DNA from: Phorcus lineatus
Taxonomy: Eukaryota; Mollusca; Gastropoda; Trochida; Trochidae
Reading direction: 5' to 3'
NCBI GenBank assembly: GCA_921293015.1
Contig: OV121092.1
Span: 13,832,001-13,896,000, forward strand
Length of the DNA stretch: 64,000 bases
Each line of letters opens with the position of its first letter. The stretch's first letter is position 1. Under the pieces are notes generated by a model. The model worked only from the letters and a program-made list of their open reading frames with translations. It was not told the origin of the DNA and did no database searches. A program made the translations under genes and the position numbers. Positions 25,301-34,200 of this stretch are shown in pieces.

Positions 25301-28300
25301 GCAGGAGTGGACATCGAGACTTGACTTCCTCTGGAAAGCACAGGTAATTAAATGACTACAAATCTCTCTATGCTTAATGGTTTTTGATCGAGGGGAATTA
25401 CCGTTAAGAAAGACACTGTAACAAATTTCCGAACGCCTAGCATGTGAATAGTGAACCATATTAGATAATGTAAGTAAATTATTTATTTCAAATTCCAAGT
25501 ACTGGCGGATCCGTATGAGTACATCCTGGTATCTCTTTAAAAATATTCTAATTTATCTTTGGAAAATATGTTACAAATGTTTCTATTTTAGTGTATGAAC
25601 TAAATGGCGTTTCTGCTATGATGATAGATGCATTGTTAAACAATGCGTCTTAAAAAATCATCTTACATATTTCAAAGAAATTGTTTATTTCAAACACTCA
25701 ATATTTTATGCCAGGCCACCGAAGAGAAGCTAGAGATGACAGACCTACAGACCAACAACAGACAGATCCTGTGTAATCTTCTCCCCACTCACGTGGCGGC
25801 TCACTTCATCGACAACGGCAACAGTCATATGGTAAGTCCTTCATGGTAAATATTAAGTAAGAAATAGTCTTTTAAACCATGTATTTTGTTGGTTAGTAGA
25901 TGACGTCACGCGATGGAACATCATGACCGTCATTTCGTTGATCTGTTGATTTTCAAGCCTCTTCAAACCCTAAAAAGGTTCTTTCTCACCTTTTTGTTGA
26001 GACAATCGTTATTTCTAGAGTACATGTTTTGATTGAGTAATTTACGAAGACAGCAGTAACGATGTGATTTCTGACAAATCTATTAGTACCTTAGACTACA
26101 TATTTTACAACATGATTTTAGTAAAAATTGACTTGAGCAGAGTATGTGCATGCCAATCATCTAGACTAAAGTTTAGGTAATGTTACTAATGATAGTATAA
26201 GCTCATCTCTGATTCAAACATGTAAGACCTGACAAGCACTTTTAATCACATGATGTCAATGTTTTATTGGCAATAATTTGAAACATGATGCCATCCCCAT
26301 TTGGTAACTGTTAAATTTTGGCGGTTGTGAAATATAGGCGGACACCATTTACTGGTCCCCGTATATCCGAAAACCCGACTATCCGCATGATTGCGTTTCA
26401 AACGTGATCAATTCTCAATTTAAAACTCTGCCCTATTTAAATGGGTAAACTGAAAACTGCATTTTCATTTAAACCAGATTAAAATCAACGACACTACAAT
26501 CTTCAGCATTTGCGCACGAATTGAGTATAGCTTAGATTACAATCTGATTAAGGTACATACCGCAAATACTATTTAAGCTATCCTCTTTATGCATGAGTGG
26601 CCTTTTTATTTCAGGATCTCTACAGCCAACAGTACACGAAGGTGGGCGTGGTCTTTGCCTCTGTGCCGAATTTCTCCGAGTTCTACATAGAGCTAGATGC
26701 AAACAACCAGGGAGTAGAGTGTCTCAGGGTGCTCAATGAAATCATTGCAGACTTTGATGAGGTATGTCAGAATACTTCCGTATGAGAGTCTTCCAACGTA
26801 ATATTTGTATTGAGAATGAAACGTACCCCCTCTTTTGAATACAGACGTGTACAAACTCCATACACGTTTGTAAATTCACTGTAATTATTACTGTTTCAGG
26901 TACATCAATTACATTTCTATATTCATTTTCATTATTTATGCTATGTTTGAAAACAGGATCTTTGGTGACTTCGATTACTGGCGGATACTGACTATTATCT
27001 AAATCATCTATGTATGATGGCATTTTTCTCCGAGTCTGAGTCATTCAGTGTTAGTCTTGAAGAAGCTTCAATTTATCTGACAATGGTTTCTCATTTTGTA
27101 ACAAGACTTCCCTTATACTTGTATTTGAAAGGCTTAAATCGTCAAACGGACTATTGCCTATGTCTAAATGTATATTTGTGACCAATCACAATGGTGCTTC
27201 ATCAGCATTTTATTTCTATTTTAATGTAACAAATATTTTAGAAAATAAATTTTCTTCCTTTTTCCCCAGCTTTTGAACGAGGCTCGGTTCCGTGCCATAG
27301 ACAAGATAAAGACTATAGGTAGTACCTACATGTCTGCAATAGGGCTTATGCCTGACCACTTAATACAGGTACTTATTGATATTCAAGTTACATCCATTTT
27401 TTATTAGGACCTCTATCATCTACGACTTTCTTTCTTTAAATTTATCAAGTAATTTAAAGAAAAACATGTTTCTAATCAGTCACAATCTTTAATCTAATTT
27501 ATCCAAATTGATAATATACTAACTAGCTAACAATGTTTGTAACCAGTTAAACTTGAAATCAGATCAGAAAATATATTTTTGTAAAAATATCGTCACATTG
27601 TAAAAAACTCTGAAAATCTCGTCACATTGTGATATGAAGTGTTTCCGAATTAACATAACATTCATATCCTTTAATTTCAAAATCCATCAACTTAAAAGAT
27701 TTTACTGTACAATTTCCCTTCGTCAATCACCCAATTATCATGTGTTTTCTCACTGCAGGATAACGATGTCTCTGTCACACACTACATGACAATTCTGGCC
27801 GAGTTCGTGTTTGCAATGAAGGAGAGGCTACGGAACATCAATGAAAATTCTTACAATAACTTTCTTCTTAAAATTGGTAAGATAGTTATCATAAAGACTA
27901 TACCTTGTGACTTCACCGTCTAAATTATTAACACTTATATATACAAGCACGTTTGCCGTCATATTTCATATTTTCTTTCTTGAAAATTGAATTTCGCAGT
28001 GATCAGAGAGAATACGTGATCATCGATGTTTGTATTGCATTATTGATGTTTATTTATTTATCATACGAATACCATATGAGTAGGTTGGTCATCAGTCTTA
28101 AATATGTTTTACTATGTAAGTTGATGCACTGTCAAATCGTACAATCTCTACCTGACTCAATCACCGTTTGATATCGCTCTAAGGAACATTTAGAACATCA
28201 GATAGATAGTTCAACCATTGTGAGTGTCTTGTTTTCCTCCCGAGTATTATCATGCCTATTAGGACCCATACTCTCTTGTGTAAAGCCTTCCCATAGCGTG

Positions 28301-31288
28301 TATTTAGAATCAAATCAAAATAGATTGCAACGTGAAAGCATAACTTACCATTTTCAGGCATGAATATTGGATCTGTAGTGGCTGGCGTTATCGGAGCAAG
28401 AAAGCCGCAGTATGATATTTGGGGGAACACCGTCAATGTGGCGAGTCGAATGGAGAGTACGGGAAAACCTGATACCATACAAGTACGTACTTACTAAACA
28501 ACTCATAAATCAAACAATCATGAATTTTGTTGTTATTTGCTCATTCAAATTAAAAATACATGAATGATTTGAATATAATCATCCGACCATTGTATGAGTG
28601 AATTTGATTCAAATAAGAACAATTTATTTCGTTTTTTTGTCAAAGTTTTCAATTATTTGTTTGAAACTGAATACAATGATTATTCAAAGCTGCCTACACA
28701 TATATTTGTGGGAATGAAGATTTATTTCCTTCATTTGTGCTCTTACACGTTATCGGCAAAATTACAAAAAAATGCATAGTAAAATGAGAGTAGTAAAGTA
28801 TAAAACTCTGTTTTCATTTCAGGTAACCGAAGAAGTTTACTCGGCCCTGAAGGAGGTGTATGAGTTTAAATGTCGAGGGAAGATTAGTATCAAAGGGAAA
28901 GGAGAAATGATCACATACTTTCTAGTAAGCAGAAGAAGTGGTGGTTTCTTCCCCGATTTCCCATCACCCCTCTCGCCAGACAGCCCGCGTCTGCCGAGAC
29001 CGCCCTCACGAGAATCTCGCGAGAGTATGTCTATGGTGAGACAAGGGAGTGGCAACAACATCCGGGACTACACACGTCAGGGGTCACTGAACTCTCAAGG
29101 ACGGGGTGGAAATGGATATGGTGCTATTAGTTTAGAGAGACAGCCAAGTTTGGATTCTCAAAGAGGCGGTATGCCGACCCCTCCAGGGAGCTTAAGCAAG
29201 AATTCAAGGAGGAAGAACAGCAATGATAGTCCAAGGAATCCTTTGAGAAAACTGAGCAACTCCTCCGTGACGAACTGTTTATCTGGAGACATAAATAACC
29301 AAGGCAGAATGGAGTCTCCGGAACTACCAGCAATCCACTATATGAACATTAAAATGCAAGGGAAGAATGATAGGTCAAGATGCAACGTGGTTCAAAATGC
29401 AATGTTTGACAGCCTCAAGGAATCAAACAACGATGCTACACTTTACAGAAACGTGCCTTCTCATTGCGCTAGTCCTACAGATTCTTCCGCTGCCACAAGT
29501 CCTGCCAGTGTACGGAGCCAGAGTCAGATGACACAAACAGTCCACAGCCAAACAGTAGCACAGCCGGGACGTCGTGTTGACATGTCCACAAAACCTCCAA
29601 GCGGAAACACAGGTCTTTATGCTCGCCCGACTCCCCTTGTATTTGCTGGTGTAGCTCCTCAAAGGAAGGAACCTCTGAGACTCTCAAATCCTGAGGACAT
29701 CATGTATGATGATCCAAATATAAGAAACAGTAAGGCCTTTATGCAAGAGAAGGATATGCCTGAGAAAGAGATAATTCCGATGAGCAATATAATCAAAGAG
29801 CTTGGGCAGGTTGTGTCTCCATCTCATCCAAACAAGCCCTTCCTAAAGAGTTCCTCCAGACCTTCTTCCATAGCCACACCTATCAAACAAGAGGAGGAGA
29901 AATTTGTAACAGCGGTATACAGGGAACCTATTGACCGGTCAGCAACACCTAAAAGTAATTCACCTTCAGAAAGAACCAGCGGTTCAGCTGAAAAGAAAGT
30001 GCCACCTAAACCTTTGCCAAAACCAGAAATCAGACGATCATCCTCTGGATCGAGAGAAAGCAATTCATCAGGATCAACCTTGACTCCTACATCTGCTTTG
30101 GTCGTCAGTGTGGATGGCAAAACAATGTCGATTCTTCCACCTAGTCCAGAGAGTCCATCTCTTGCAATAAGGCGAGTTCCTTCAGGCGGTGATGTTCGAA
30201 CTTTGAATGGCGTTTTATCAGAGGAGGATATCAGTAAACTATCTCCTCTGCTTTCAAAGGGGAAAAAGGTTGTTTCTCCTGGTCGAGGGAGAAAACAGAT
30301 GAATAATTTCTCGGACGATGATAAGGACTCTGTGAGTTCCCGACCTTTGAGTGAAAACTCTTCAATTGTACTGTTGCAACCTATTGAACTGAAGCCATCG
30401 CGACCAGCATTCATACGACAAATAACACTCCCTGAAGGAAAGTATTATGATATCGATATGAAATATTTTGATGTTCCTTTTCGAACTCTCGAACGACCCT
30501 TATCAAGGTCCAGTGATACAATTAACAGTATACCAAGATGTCCACCAACTCCTAAATTTCCTGTTCCATCTGCTTCCTCTTCCTTGACTCAACTTCTACA
30601 GGAGCTTACAGGCGAACCCCAGTGCCAACACGATGGCCTGCCTTCTCCCAAACTCAGACTGCATAGTCCAAAGAGCCACCATCCTCCACCAGCAAGTAAA
30701 GTCAGTCGTATTCCAAGACCAAAAAACATATCCAAGAATGGACCCTCAAAGGCAGATGGCGATGAAGCCAAATCACCCGAGTCTTCAAAAACAGGACAGC
30801 AAAACCGTTTTTCAGTCAATCCTTTCCAGGTTAAGAGACGTCAAGCTAACACTCTCCCACCTCGCCATTGTCGGAGTTTGGATTATATTCCAAGTGATAG
30901 AGAGGACTATGCCTCGGCAATGTCCTCAAATGCATCATCAACATGTGGGAGTCCAAAGATCAAGCATTCGTATCTGATACCTTTGATATTCGGCAAACAG
31001 CCCACAACCTTGGACAACATCAGTGTGTCTTCCCTTGCTAGTAGCAGTGAGATGTCTAAGAGTGATCCTGCAGTGAACTTTGATTCTGGATCCGCTGCTT
31101 ATGAATCGGAATATGATAACTACAGGCCTGGAATGGCCAGTGATGAAGACTACTTTAACCCTGATCCTGTGAGTGATGTTGATATCGATATGTTTGATGA
31201 TATCAATATAGACAATGTTACTGTGAGTGACTCCTATAGCCTTGAGATGCCCCTGAAGAGACTGCAGAAGAAGGTTACAGATGTTTGA
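10785..31288 (+). CDS. ADCY1: Adenylyl cyclase, AC1/rutabaga type (partial gene, 20 exons, 5' end missing)
   Basis: Makes cAMP from ATP at the plasma membrane; AC1-class enzymes are stimulated by Ca2+/calmodulin and Gs. In-window protein (residue 1 = first codon at 10785): span 6 (1-20), coiled linker (30-52), C1a (about 86-250) with FADIVGFT and LGDCYYC giving both metal-binding Asp, C1b calmodulin-binding-like basic/hydrophobic segment (271-327), spans 7-12 (about 395-600), C2a (about 650-850) with [10 protein letters not shown] (ATP-site Lys) and [15 protein letters not shown] (adenine Asp, catalytic Asn and Arg), then a tail of about 780 residues. C2 lacks the metal Asp pair, as is normal for the family. 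All catalytic residues appear intact. Human AC1 is about 1,119 residues and has no comparable tail; rutabaga has a long one. Exon phases are 0/0/2/0/2/2/0/0/2/0/2/0/0/2/0/0/0/0/1/0 on entry and all join in frame. No initiator ATG or N-terminal span exon was found upstream. Introns not listed separately hold nothing I recognise. AC1 is preferred over AC8 or AC3 on C1 and C1b resemblance, by eye only. Confidence 0.95.
11556..11674 (+). CDS. ADCY1: AC exon: start of C1a
   Basis: 119 nt, enters phase 0, leaves a 2-nt split codon. Acceptor ctttcag|GAA, donor TC|gtaagt. Contains [15 protein letters not shown] and [14 protein letters not shown], the conserved entry into the first catalytic domain. 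Confidence 0.96.
12421..12428. promoter_or_regulatory. Perfect CRE palindrome in an AC intron
   Basis: TGACGTCA in the intron before the first metal-Asp exon. Another intronic one is at 25901-25908. Confidence 0.25.
12757..12868 (+). CDS. ADCY1: AC exon: C1a first metal-binding Asp
   Basis: 112 nt. Acceptor gtttcag|A completes the Ser codon; donor AAG|gtatgt. Contains [16 protein letters not shown], where the Asp is the first of two that bind the catalytic metal ions, then the helix [17 protein letters not shown]. Confidence 0.97.
13281..13320. repeat. (TA)n microsatellite
   Basis: About 17 TA units next to the 3' end of the Penelope-like element; a shorter TA run (15405-15418) lies at the other end. 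Confidence 0.95.
13394..13434 (-). ncRNA. Hammerhead ribozyme of the Penelope-like element
   Basis: Read on the - strand from 13434: stem I 5' arm AUUCAC (13434-13429); core CUGAUGA (13428-13422); stem II GACC-UUAU-GGUC (13421-13410); core GAAA (13409-13406); a very short self-complementary stem III (GUAC, 13405-13402); UU at the cleavage position (13401-13400); stem I 3' arm GUGAAU (13399-13394), fully complementary to the 5' arm. All invariant core bases are present. Minimal type I hammerheads with tiny stem III are known from Penelope-like elements and are thought to act best as dimers. The ribozyme is antisense to the cyclase transcript. Confidence 0.9.
13434..13462. promoter_or_regulatory. 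Pair of perfect CRE palindromes in the Penelope-like element
   Basis: TGACGTCA occurs at 13434-13441 and again at 13455-13462, 21 bp apart (two helical turns), directly upstream of the ribozyme in element orientation. TGACGTCA is the full CREB/ATF site. It may be an internal promoter of the element; this is not shown. Confidence 0.4.
13584..14711 (-). pseudogene. Penelope-like RT C-terminus (FLDD) and GIY-YIG endonuclease
   Basis: 375-residue frame that begins with the RT catalytic motif RFLDDCFAI (residues 4-12). A Cys cluster, C-x4-C-x2-C (about 248-256), precedes the GIY-YIG domain (about 285-370). That domain shows VIYVISC, EIYIGKT, the Arg of [10 protein letters not shown], the Glu of AEKELLFI and a terminal Asn, so its catalytic residues look intact. 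The link to the upstream RT fragment needs a one-base frame change near 14730-14745. In this family the endonuclease nicks target DNA for target-primed reverse transcription. Confidence 0.88.
14717..15433 (-). pseudogene. Penelope-like reverse transcriptase, N-terminal fragment
   Basis: 238-residue frame. The first dozen residues (Ile/Tyr alternation) come from the (TA)n tract and host flank, not the element, so the true protein is 5'-truncated. RT motifs: FYGLPKVHK (about 47-55), FRPIVGG (about 82-88), [10 protein letters not shown] with a catalytic Asp (about 138-147), and CTKVAPTYA (about 205-213), where the usual Gly before TK is Cys. The frame ends at a stop (14717) just before the FLDD active-site motif, which continues in another frame. 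Confidence 0.85.
15691..15818 (+). CDS. ADCY1: AC exon: C1a second metal-binding Asp
   Basis: 128 nt. Acceptor ttttgcag|AAC, donor GC|gtaagt. Contains [16 protein letters not shown] (second metal-binding Asp) and [17 protein letters not shown]. The preceding intron is enlarged by an antisense Penelope-like element. Confidence 0.97.
16259..16417 (+). CDS. ADCY1: AC exon: C1a core
   Basis: 159 nt, split codons at both ends. Acceptor gttacag|A, donor GG|gtaagg. Contains [20 protein letters not shown] and [17 protein letters not shown], nearly invariant in class III adenylyl cyclases. A perfect TGACGTCA lies inside the codons for NDVT (16373-16380). Confidence 0.97.
16806..16947 (+). CDS. ADCY1: AC exon: end of C1a
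   Basis: 142 nt. Acceptor ttaccaag|G completes Gly; donor AGG|gtgagt. Encodes [25 protein letters not shown] and [12 protein letters not shown], matching the C-terminal strands of C1a. Confidence 0.95.
17889..18360 (+). mobile_element. Minisatellite-bearing non-autonomous element, copy 1 (5'-truncated)
   Basis: Starts abruptly inside a 145-bp unit (caaatggggtcacaggggtc) and runs through two more units to the same tail as copy 2: CTGATGAGCT (18326-18335), the hairpin AGAGCC-CAT-GGCTCT (18338-18352), then a T-run. It is nearly identical to 19985-20430 except for an extra stretch of about 26 bp (18222-18250) that copy 2 lacks, so duplication or transposition was recent. Confidence 0.85.
18621..18791 (+). 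CDS. ADCY1: AC exon: C1b calmodulin-binding-like segment
   Basis: 171 nt, exactly 57 codons, phase 0 on both sides. Acceptor gtcctcag|CAA, donor TTT|gtaagt. Contains [20 protein letters not shown] followed by [14 protein letters not shown], a basic amphipathic stretch aligned with the calmodulin site in C1b of vertebrate AC1. Skipping or losing the exon would keep the frame. Two direct copies of a minisatellite-bearing element flank it in the adjoining introns. Confidence 0.93.
19175..20432 (+). mobile_element. Minisatellite-bearing non-autonomous element, copy 2 (full length)
   Basis: Head: TAGCTCATCAG (19180-19190) and a GTCC tandem run (19232-19280). Core: about six and a half 145-bp units (19330-20280). 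Tail: unique DNA, then CTGATGAGCT (20394-20403), the inverse of the head, then hairpin AGAGCC-CAT-GGCTCT (20406-20420) and a T-run. Short inverted ends, a 3' hairpin and a minisatellite core recall Helentron-derived elements and bivalve 'pearl' elements; that class is my inference. The 65-codon frames on the - strand recur every 145 bp, which is not a multiple of three, and are not genes. Confidence 0.85.
19330..20280. repeat. 145-bp minisatellite array
   Basis: Each unit carries agttccaaaaggtc, agagagctgaaa, gactccttgg and ggggattctaaattgtaggt, then a palindrome TGACCCCAAATGGGGTCA followed by CAGGGGTCAAAA. Units start at about 19455, 19600, 19745, 19890, 20035 and 20180. Confidence 0.93.
20698..21010 (+). 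repeat. Direct duplication of about 103 bp (210-bp offset)
   Basis: 20698-20800 and 20908-21010 share tcaagtaacatta, aattggctgtt and agcaatggtcatgttgattt with few differences. They lie in the intron before the 50-nt exon. Confidence 0.88.
21941..21990 (+). CDS. ADCY1: AC micro-exon in C1b
   Basis: 50 nt. Acceptor aatttcag|AGT, donor AG|gtcagt. Encodes [17 protein letters not shown], a short basic C1b segment. It is placed by phase (0 in, 2 out) and splice consensus; family similarity is weak, as expected for C1b. Confidence 0.85.
22260..22401 (+). CDS. ADCY1: AC exon: end of C1b
   Basis: 142 nt. Acceptor atttccag|A, donor AGG|gtcagt. Encodes [20 protein letters not shown] and [15 protein letters not shown], matching the conserved RVNRYI...FFTLKYK stretch before span 7. 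Confidence 0.94.
22927..23024 (+). CDS. ADCY1: AC exon: span 7
   Basis: 98 nt. Acceptor tgttacag|TAC, donor AG|gtaaaa. Encodes [20 protein letters not shown] and the rest of a hydrophobic helix, the first span of the second membrane bundle. Confidence 0.93.
23577..23661 (+). CDS. ADCY1: AC exon: span 8
   Basis: 85 nt. Acceptor ctttgaag|A, donor AAG|gtatgt. Encodes [19 protein letters not shown] and the rest of the span. The acceptor has a short, weak pyrimidine tract, but it is the only AG that keeps phase with both neighbours. Confidence 0.88.
24009..24104 (+). CDS. ADCY1: AC exon: span 9
   Basis: 96 nt, 32 codons, phase 0. Acceptor ttttccag|TGT, donor GTT|gtgagt. Encodes [18 protein letters not shown] and the rest of span 9, ending YATAQVNV. 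Confidence 0.93.
24540..24796 (+). CDS. ADCY1: AC exon: extracellular loop, spans 10 and 11
   Basis: 257 nt. Acceptor gctttcag|TTC, donor AG|gtaagt. The loop has an N-glycosylation sequon (NIT) and paired Cys. It is followed by span 10 ([19 protein letters not shown]) and span 11 ([18 protein letters not shown]). Confidence 0.94.
25223..25343 (+). CDS. ADCY1: AC exon: span 12 and linker to C2
   Basis: 121 nt. Acceptor cttctag|A, donor CAG|gtaatt. Encodes [18 protein letters not shown] (span 12), then [14 protein letters not shown], the conserved RLDxLW entry to the C2 signalling helix. Confidence 0.96.
25715..25831 (+). CDS. ADCY1: AC exon: start of C2
   Basis: 117 nt, 39 codons. Acceptor atgccag|GCC, donor ATG|gtaagt. 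Encodes [20 protein letters not shown] and LPTHVAAHF, the C2 counterpart of the LLP-HVA motif. Confidence 0.96.
25901..25908. promoter_or_regulatory. Perfect CRE palindrome in an AC intron
   Basis: TGACGTCA followed by CGCG, in the intron between the first two C2 exons. No other support. Confidence 0.25.
26615..26761 (+). CDS. ADCY1: AC exon: C2a strand 1 and helix
   Basis: 147 nt, 49 codons. Acceptor atttcag|GAT, donor GAG|gtatgt. Encodes [19 protein letters not shown] and [17 protein letters not shown], highly conserved in C2 of transmembrane cyclases. Confidence 0.97.
27270..27368 (+). CDS. ADCY1: AC exon: C2a ATP-binding Lys
   Basis: 99 nt, 33 codons. Acceptor tccccag|CTT, donor CAG|gtactt. 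Contains [16 protein letters not shown]; the Lys in KTIG contacts the adenine ring in structures of the family. Confidence 0.97.
27759..27876 (+). CDS. ADCY1: AC exon: C2a middle
   Basis: 118 nt, leaves 1 nt of a split Gly codon. Acceptor actgcag|GAT, donor G|gtaaga. Encodes [20 protein letters not shown] and FLLKIG. Confidence 0.95.
28358..28482 (+). CDS. ADCY1: AC exon: C2a catalytic Asn/Arg
   Basis: 125 nt. Acceptor ttttcag|GC, donor CAA|gtacgt. Encodes [19 protein letters not shown] and [16 protein letters not shown], which hold the adenine-binding Asp and the catalytic Asn and Arg. Confidence 0.98.
28823..31288 (+). CDS. ADCY1: AC terminal exon: end of C2 plus about 780-residue disordered tail
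   Basis: 2,466 nt with stop TGA at 31286. Acceptor catttcag|GTA. The first 40 residues finish C2 ([27 protein letters not shown]). The rest is rich in Ser, Pro, Arg, Lys and Asn. It has many R-x-x-S sites (such as RRSSS and RKLS), Pro-rich stretches ([28 protein letters not shown] at about 30002-30040, an SH3-ligand type), a block [20 protein letters not shown] near 30416-30480, and a very acidic segment (about 31135-31230). The last residues are KKVTDV; Ser/Thr-x-Val at the end is a class I PDZ-ligand pattern. The long open frame in AT-rich DNA supports real coding. No domain was recognised in the tail. Confidence 0.95.
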   Translation, partial: VTEEVYSALKEVYEFKCRGKISIKGKGEMITYFLVSRRSGGFFPDFPSPLSPDSPRLPRPPSRESRESMSMVRQGSGNNIRDYTRQGSLNSQGRGGNGYGAISLERQPSLDSQRGGMPTPPGSLSKNSRRKNSNDSPRNPLRKLSNSSVTNCLSGDINNQGRMESPELPAIHYMNIKMQGKNDRSRCNVVQNAMFDSLKESNNDATLYRNVPSHCASPTDSSAATSPASVRSQSQMTQTVHSQTVAQPGRRVDMSTKPPSGNTGLYARPTPLVFAGVAPQRKEPLRLSNPEDIMYDDPNIRNSKAFMQEKDMPEKEIIPMSNIIKELGQVVSPSHPNKPFLKSSSRPSSIATPIKQEEEKFVTAVYREPIDRSATPKSNSPSERTSGSAEKKVPPKPLPKPEIRRSSSGSRESNSSGSTLTPTSALVVSVDGKTMSILPPSPESPSLAIRRVPSGGDVRTLNGVLSEEDISKLSPLLSKGKKVVSPGRGRKQMNNFSDDDKDSVSSRPLSENSSIVLLQPIELKPSRPAFIRQITLPEGKYYDIDMKYFDVPFRTLERPLSRSSDTINSIPRCPPTPKFPVPSASSSLTQLLQELTGEPQCQHDGLPSPKLRLHSPKSHHPPPASKVSRIPRPKNISKNGPSKADGDEAKSPESSKTGQQNRFSVNPFQVKRRQANTLPPRHCRSLDYIPSDREDYASAMSSNASSTCGSPKIKHSYLIPLIFGKQPTTLDNISVSSLASSSEMSKSDPAVNFDSGSAAYESEYDNYRPGMASDEDYFNPDPVSDVDIDMFDDINIDNVTVSDSYSLEMPLKRLQKKVTDV

Positions 31289-34200
31289 TGAAGATTTTAT
31301 ACTAAGTGCTTGACATATGGCTTGAATTCATTTTCAGAGAGATGTGAAATTAACAGAGGAATCTTGTGTATTACCTCTGGAAGTATTTTGTGTAACAAAC
31401 CAAACTCCTTGGCCATTTTAAGATTGTGAAATCAATAATCTCTATGATGTGGTTTCTTAACGCCGATTTGAATACTTTTACATTAAACAGAGCTGTGCTC
31501 CATGTCATATTATCACATTAGCTAGATTTGATACAATATTCAAGTGAAATATTTGATATGAGTCAAAGGGTGAACATGGCAATGACAAAACGTTGAGAGA
31601 AAAATTATACTTGTGAACATTTGAGGAAATTTGGTCAACTCTCCAGGATAATGTCACTGGAATTATCATTAACAAGATAATGTACCAGATGCGGTAAAAC
31701 CTTCCAGAACGATCCTGAATGATTTTCACAAAGGAGGCAGAATTATTTTCAGGAAAATATACTAAGGGATGTGCTTTATGAGACTTATCAGACCCTGAAG
31801 ACTATGCTGTTGTGTATAATGTTTCTGAATGTCTGAACATCAGCCGAAATGCTGTTCATATGATGTTATCAAGCATGTTGACATAACCGCAACATAACTG
31901 CATAGTAGGATTCATCGTTTTATTTATCAAACCAAAGTGAGATTTCAAATTTAGTAAAGTAATGAAATCTATACCTTTTCACCCCATTGTTCAAACTTTG
32001 ATTAGTCGCATGGTATGCCTCATTCCTTGAGTAAGAAAAAACTGTATGACCATGACAATTGTAAAACAAATATTATTGTTTATCCAATGAATTTATTATA
32101 GTTGTGCTGACTGTGCGACAAATTCCTGCACCAAACAGCAGCAAATTATTTACTGTTATTGATAGAACATAAGCGTACAACTAGAATCCCTAACACATAA
32201 ACAATGTGATCACAGATGTGTGGAATAGATTTTGGATGATTTGAAGAATTGCACCCCCACAATGCTTATCAATTCAACAGGGTTTTCACCAATGTGTTCA
32301 TTTGTGACTGGTGAGTTAATTAACGTATTTACTCGGTACATAGAATTTTGGAGAAATGCATTTCTTTCACCAAATTGTTTGATATTTGTGGTAAGCTGTT
32401 GTTAATAATGTATTCTACCTGTTTTTCTCCATAGAGCATTGGCTAAGAGAAATCATATGATGTATGATGTTTTTTAAAATTGTATTCACTGGCTTGCCTG
32501 TTATTCTCAAGTGCTTTATGTCAATTTTGGCATGTGTCAATGAACTGTATTGTAGAGTTGGTAGCAATAAAACTTATGTTATCGTTTTACAGGGTGATCT
32601 TTAAAACATTTATTCTCATGTTCAAAATCAAGGCTCTGTATTTAACAGTTTTCCATTAAAAATGGCTATTGTAACTCGTTGGCTCTTTGGCATTTGTATA
32701 TTGCAGAATGAACATGAATATTGACCTGATATTGGTGATTTATAGATTGAATATACAATAGTGCAATGTCGAAGTCCTGAATTTAAACTCTTAGATTTAT
32801 AAGCAATAATAATGCAATGCGTTTATCTGATGGTTCTTCATCAGATCAATTACAAATGGTCATGCCATAGAGAAGTTATTAAAAATTGCTAATCTATTTT
32901 TTTCAAATACTTTCTAGGTTAATCATGGTCTTCCGTACTGCTTCTTTACCTTCATAGATAATAAAGACAATGGAAATAGAATTTATGATTAAAAAAGGCA
33001 TCAAAATGAACTCCCAAGTCATGTTTGCTGTATAGCGTTGTACATATAATTCATTATTCGAATTGTGCATAATATGCTACAGAAAGTGTTTTTATATTTT
33101 CATGCCGGCATTTGCACATGTAATTTTTCATGTCAGTATTTCCATTTTATTTTTATCAGCTCTTCATCCCAAAAGTAGATTTTGATTCAGAGATTTTGTT
33201 TATGTTTTTTTAAATGAAGTGGATATTTGAAATTAGTGAAATTTGAAAAATGATTTTTATTTATCAAAGTATTATATGCCTTGTCAAATTCTTGATTAAA
33301 CGATTCTATGTGGGTAAACAACCATTATTCTTTAAATTCAAAATTGTGAAGAAATAATGCTCAGTTACTATTATATCTACATGTTGAATGTCTATGATTT
33401 TTAGACGTAGAACATTTGTATATTTCAGTATATACAAACAAGGCGGTGATGCTTCGTTGTAGAAAATCTGTCATAGTAAAGTTGCAGGTACAATGTTTCA
33501 GTAAGGTATATTTTTTAAAATATTTTTTTATTTGATGGTGATTCTTTTAGAAGCTTTTGATCATAATTTGGATCAGTACAAGTACCTTCATGATAAGTAC
33601 TCTGTTGATGTTGGTCTTACATTATCAAAACGTCTTTCATCACAAACTTTGTTACCATTCTCATTGATTTGGACTAAAACTTTTACTACTCCAGTAAAAA
33701 ATTACGATATCACGTTTCTGTTGAAACTGATAGCGAATCTTCTTAATATTGTTATCAATACCATTTGAAGTTGAATGAATCTCACAGGATAAAATACTCT
33801 CGTGGTCTTCAAACAATTAGTGCTGTATTGTATATTTGAATCACAATATTTATATGTATAAATTTCTGCATGCTGTACGAAAAGTAAAAGAAGTTTGCCA
33901 AGGCAAATTGGTTTCAATATACTATCATTAGGATATCTATTTATTACCTCTGTACATTATTCTAACTGCATAACAATTTTTGTCATTTGCAAAAATAAGT
34001 ATTACCAATTAAGATTTTGTTTTAATCAAACCTGGGATTAAAACCCAAAATGTGATGATTTGCTGAAATAGTTACACTTATGCGAGGTTTCCCAAAGATC
34101 ATTGTTTTAAGAACAAATGTTATGATTCATAAAGGTTTTAACTTCATTTGATTTGCTAATTATTAAGGTACTTAATTGTGCTATTGCACAATATTGTTCA

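Noticed and set aside
29824..30414. 196-codon frame on the - strand within the last cyclase exon
   Set aside because: Shadow of the long + strand coding exon, which has splice continuity and the expected C2 start; the antisense frame has no support.
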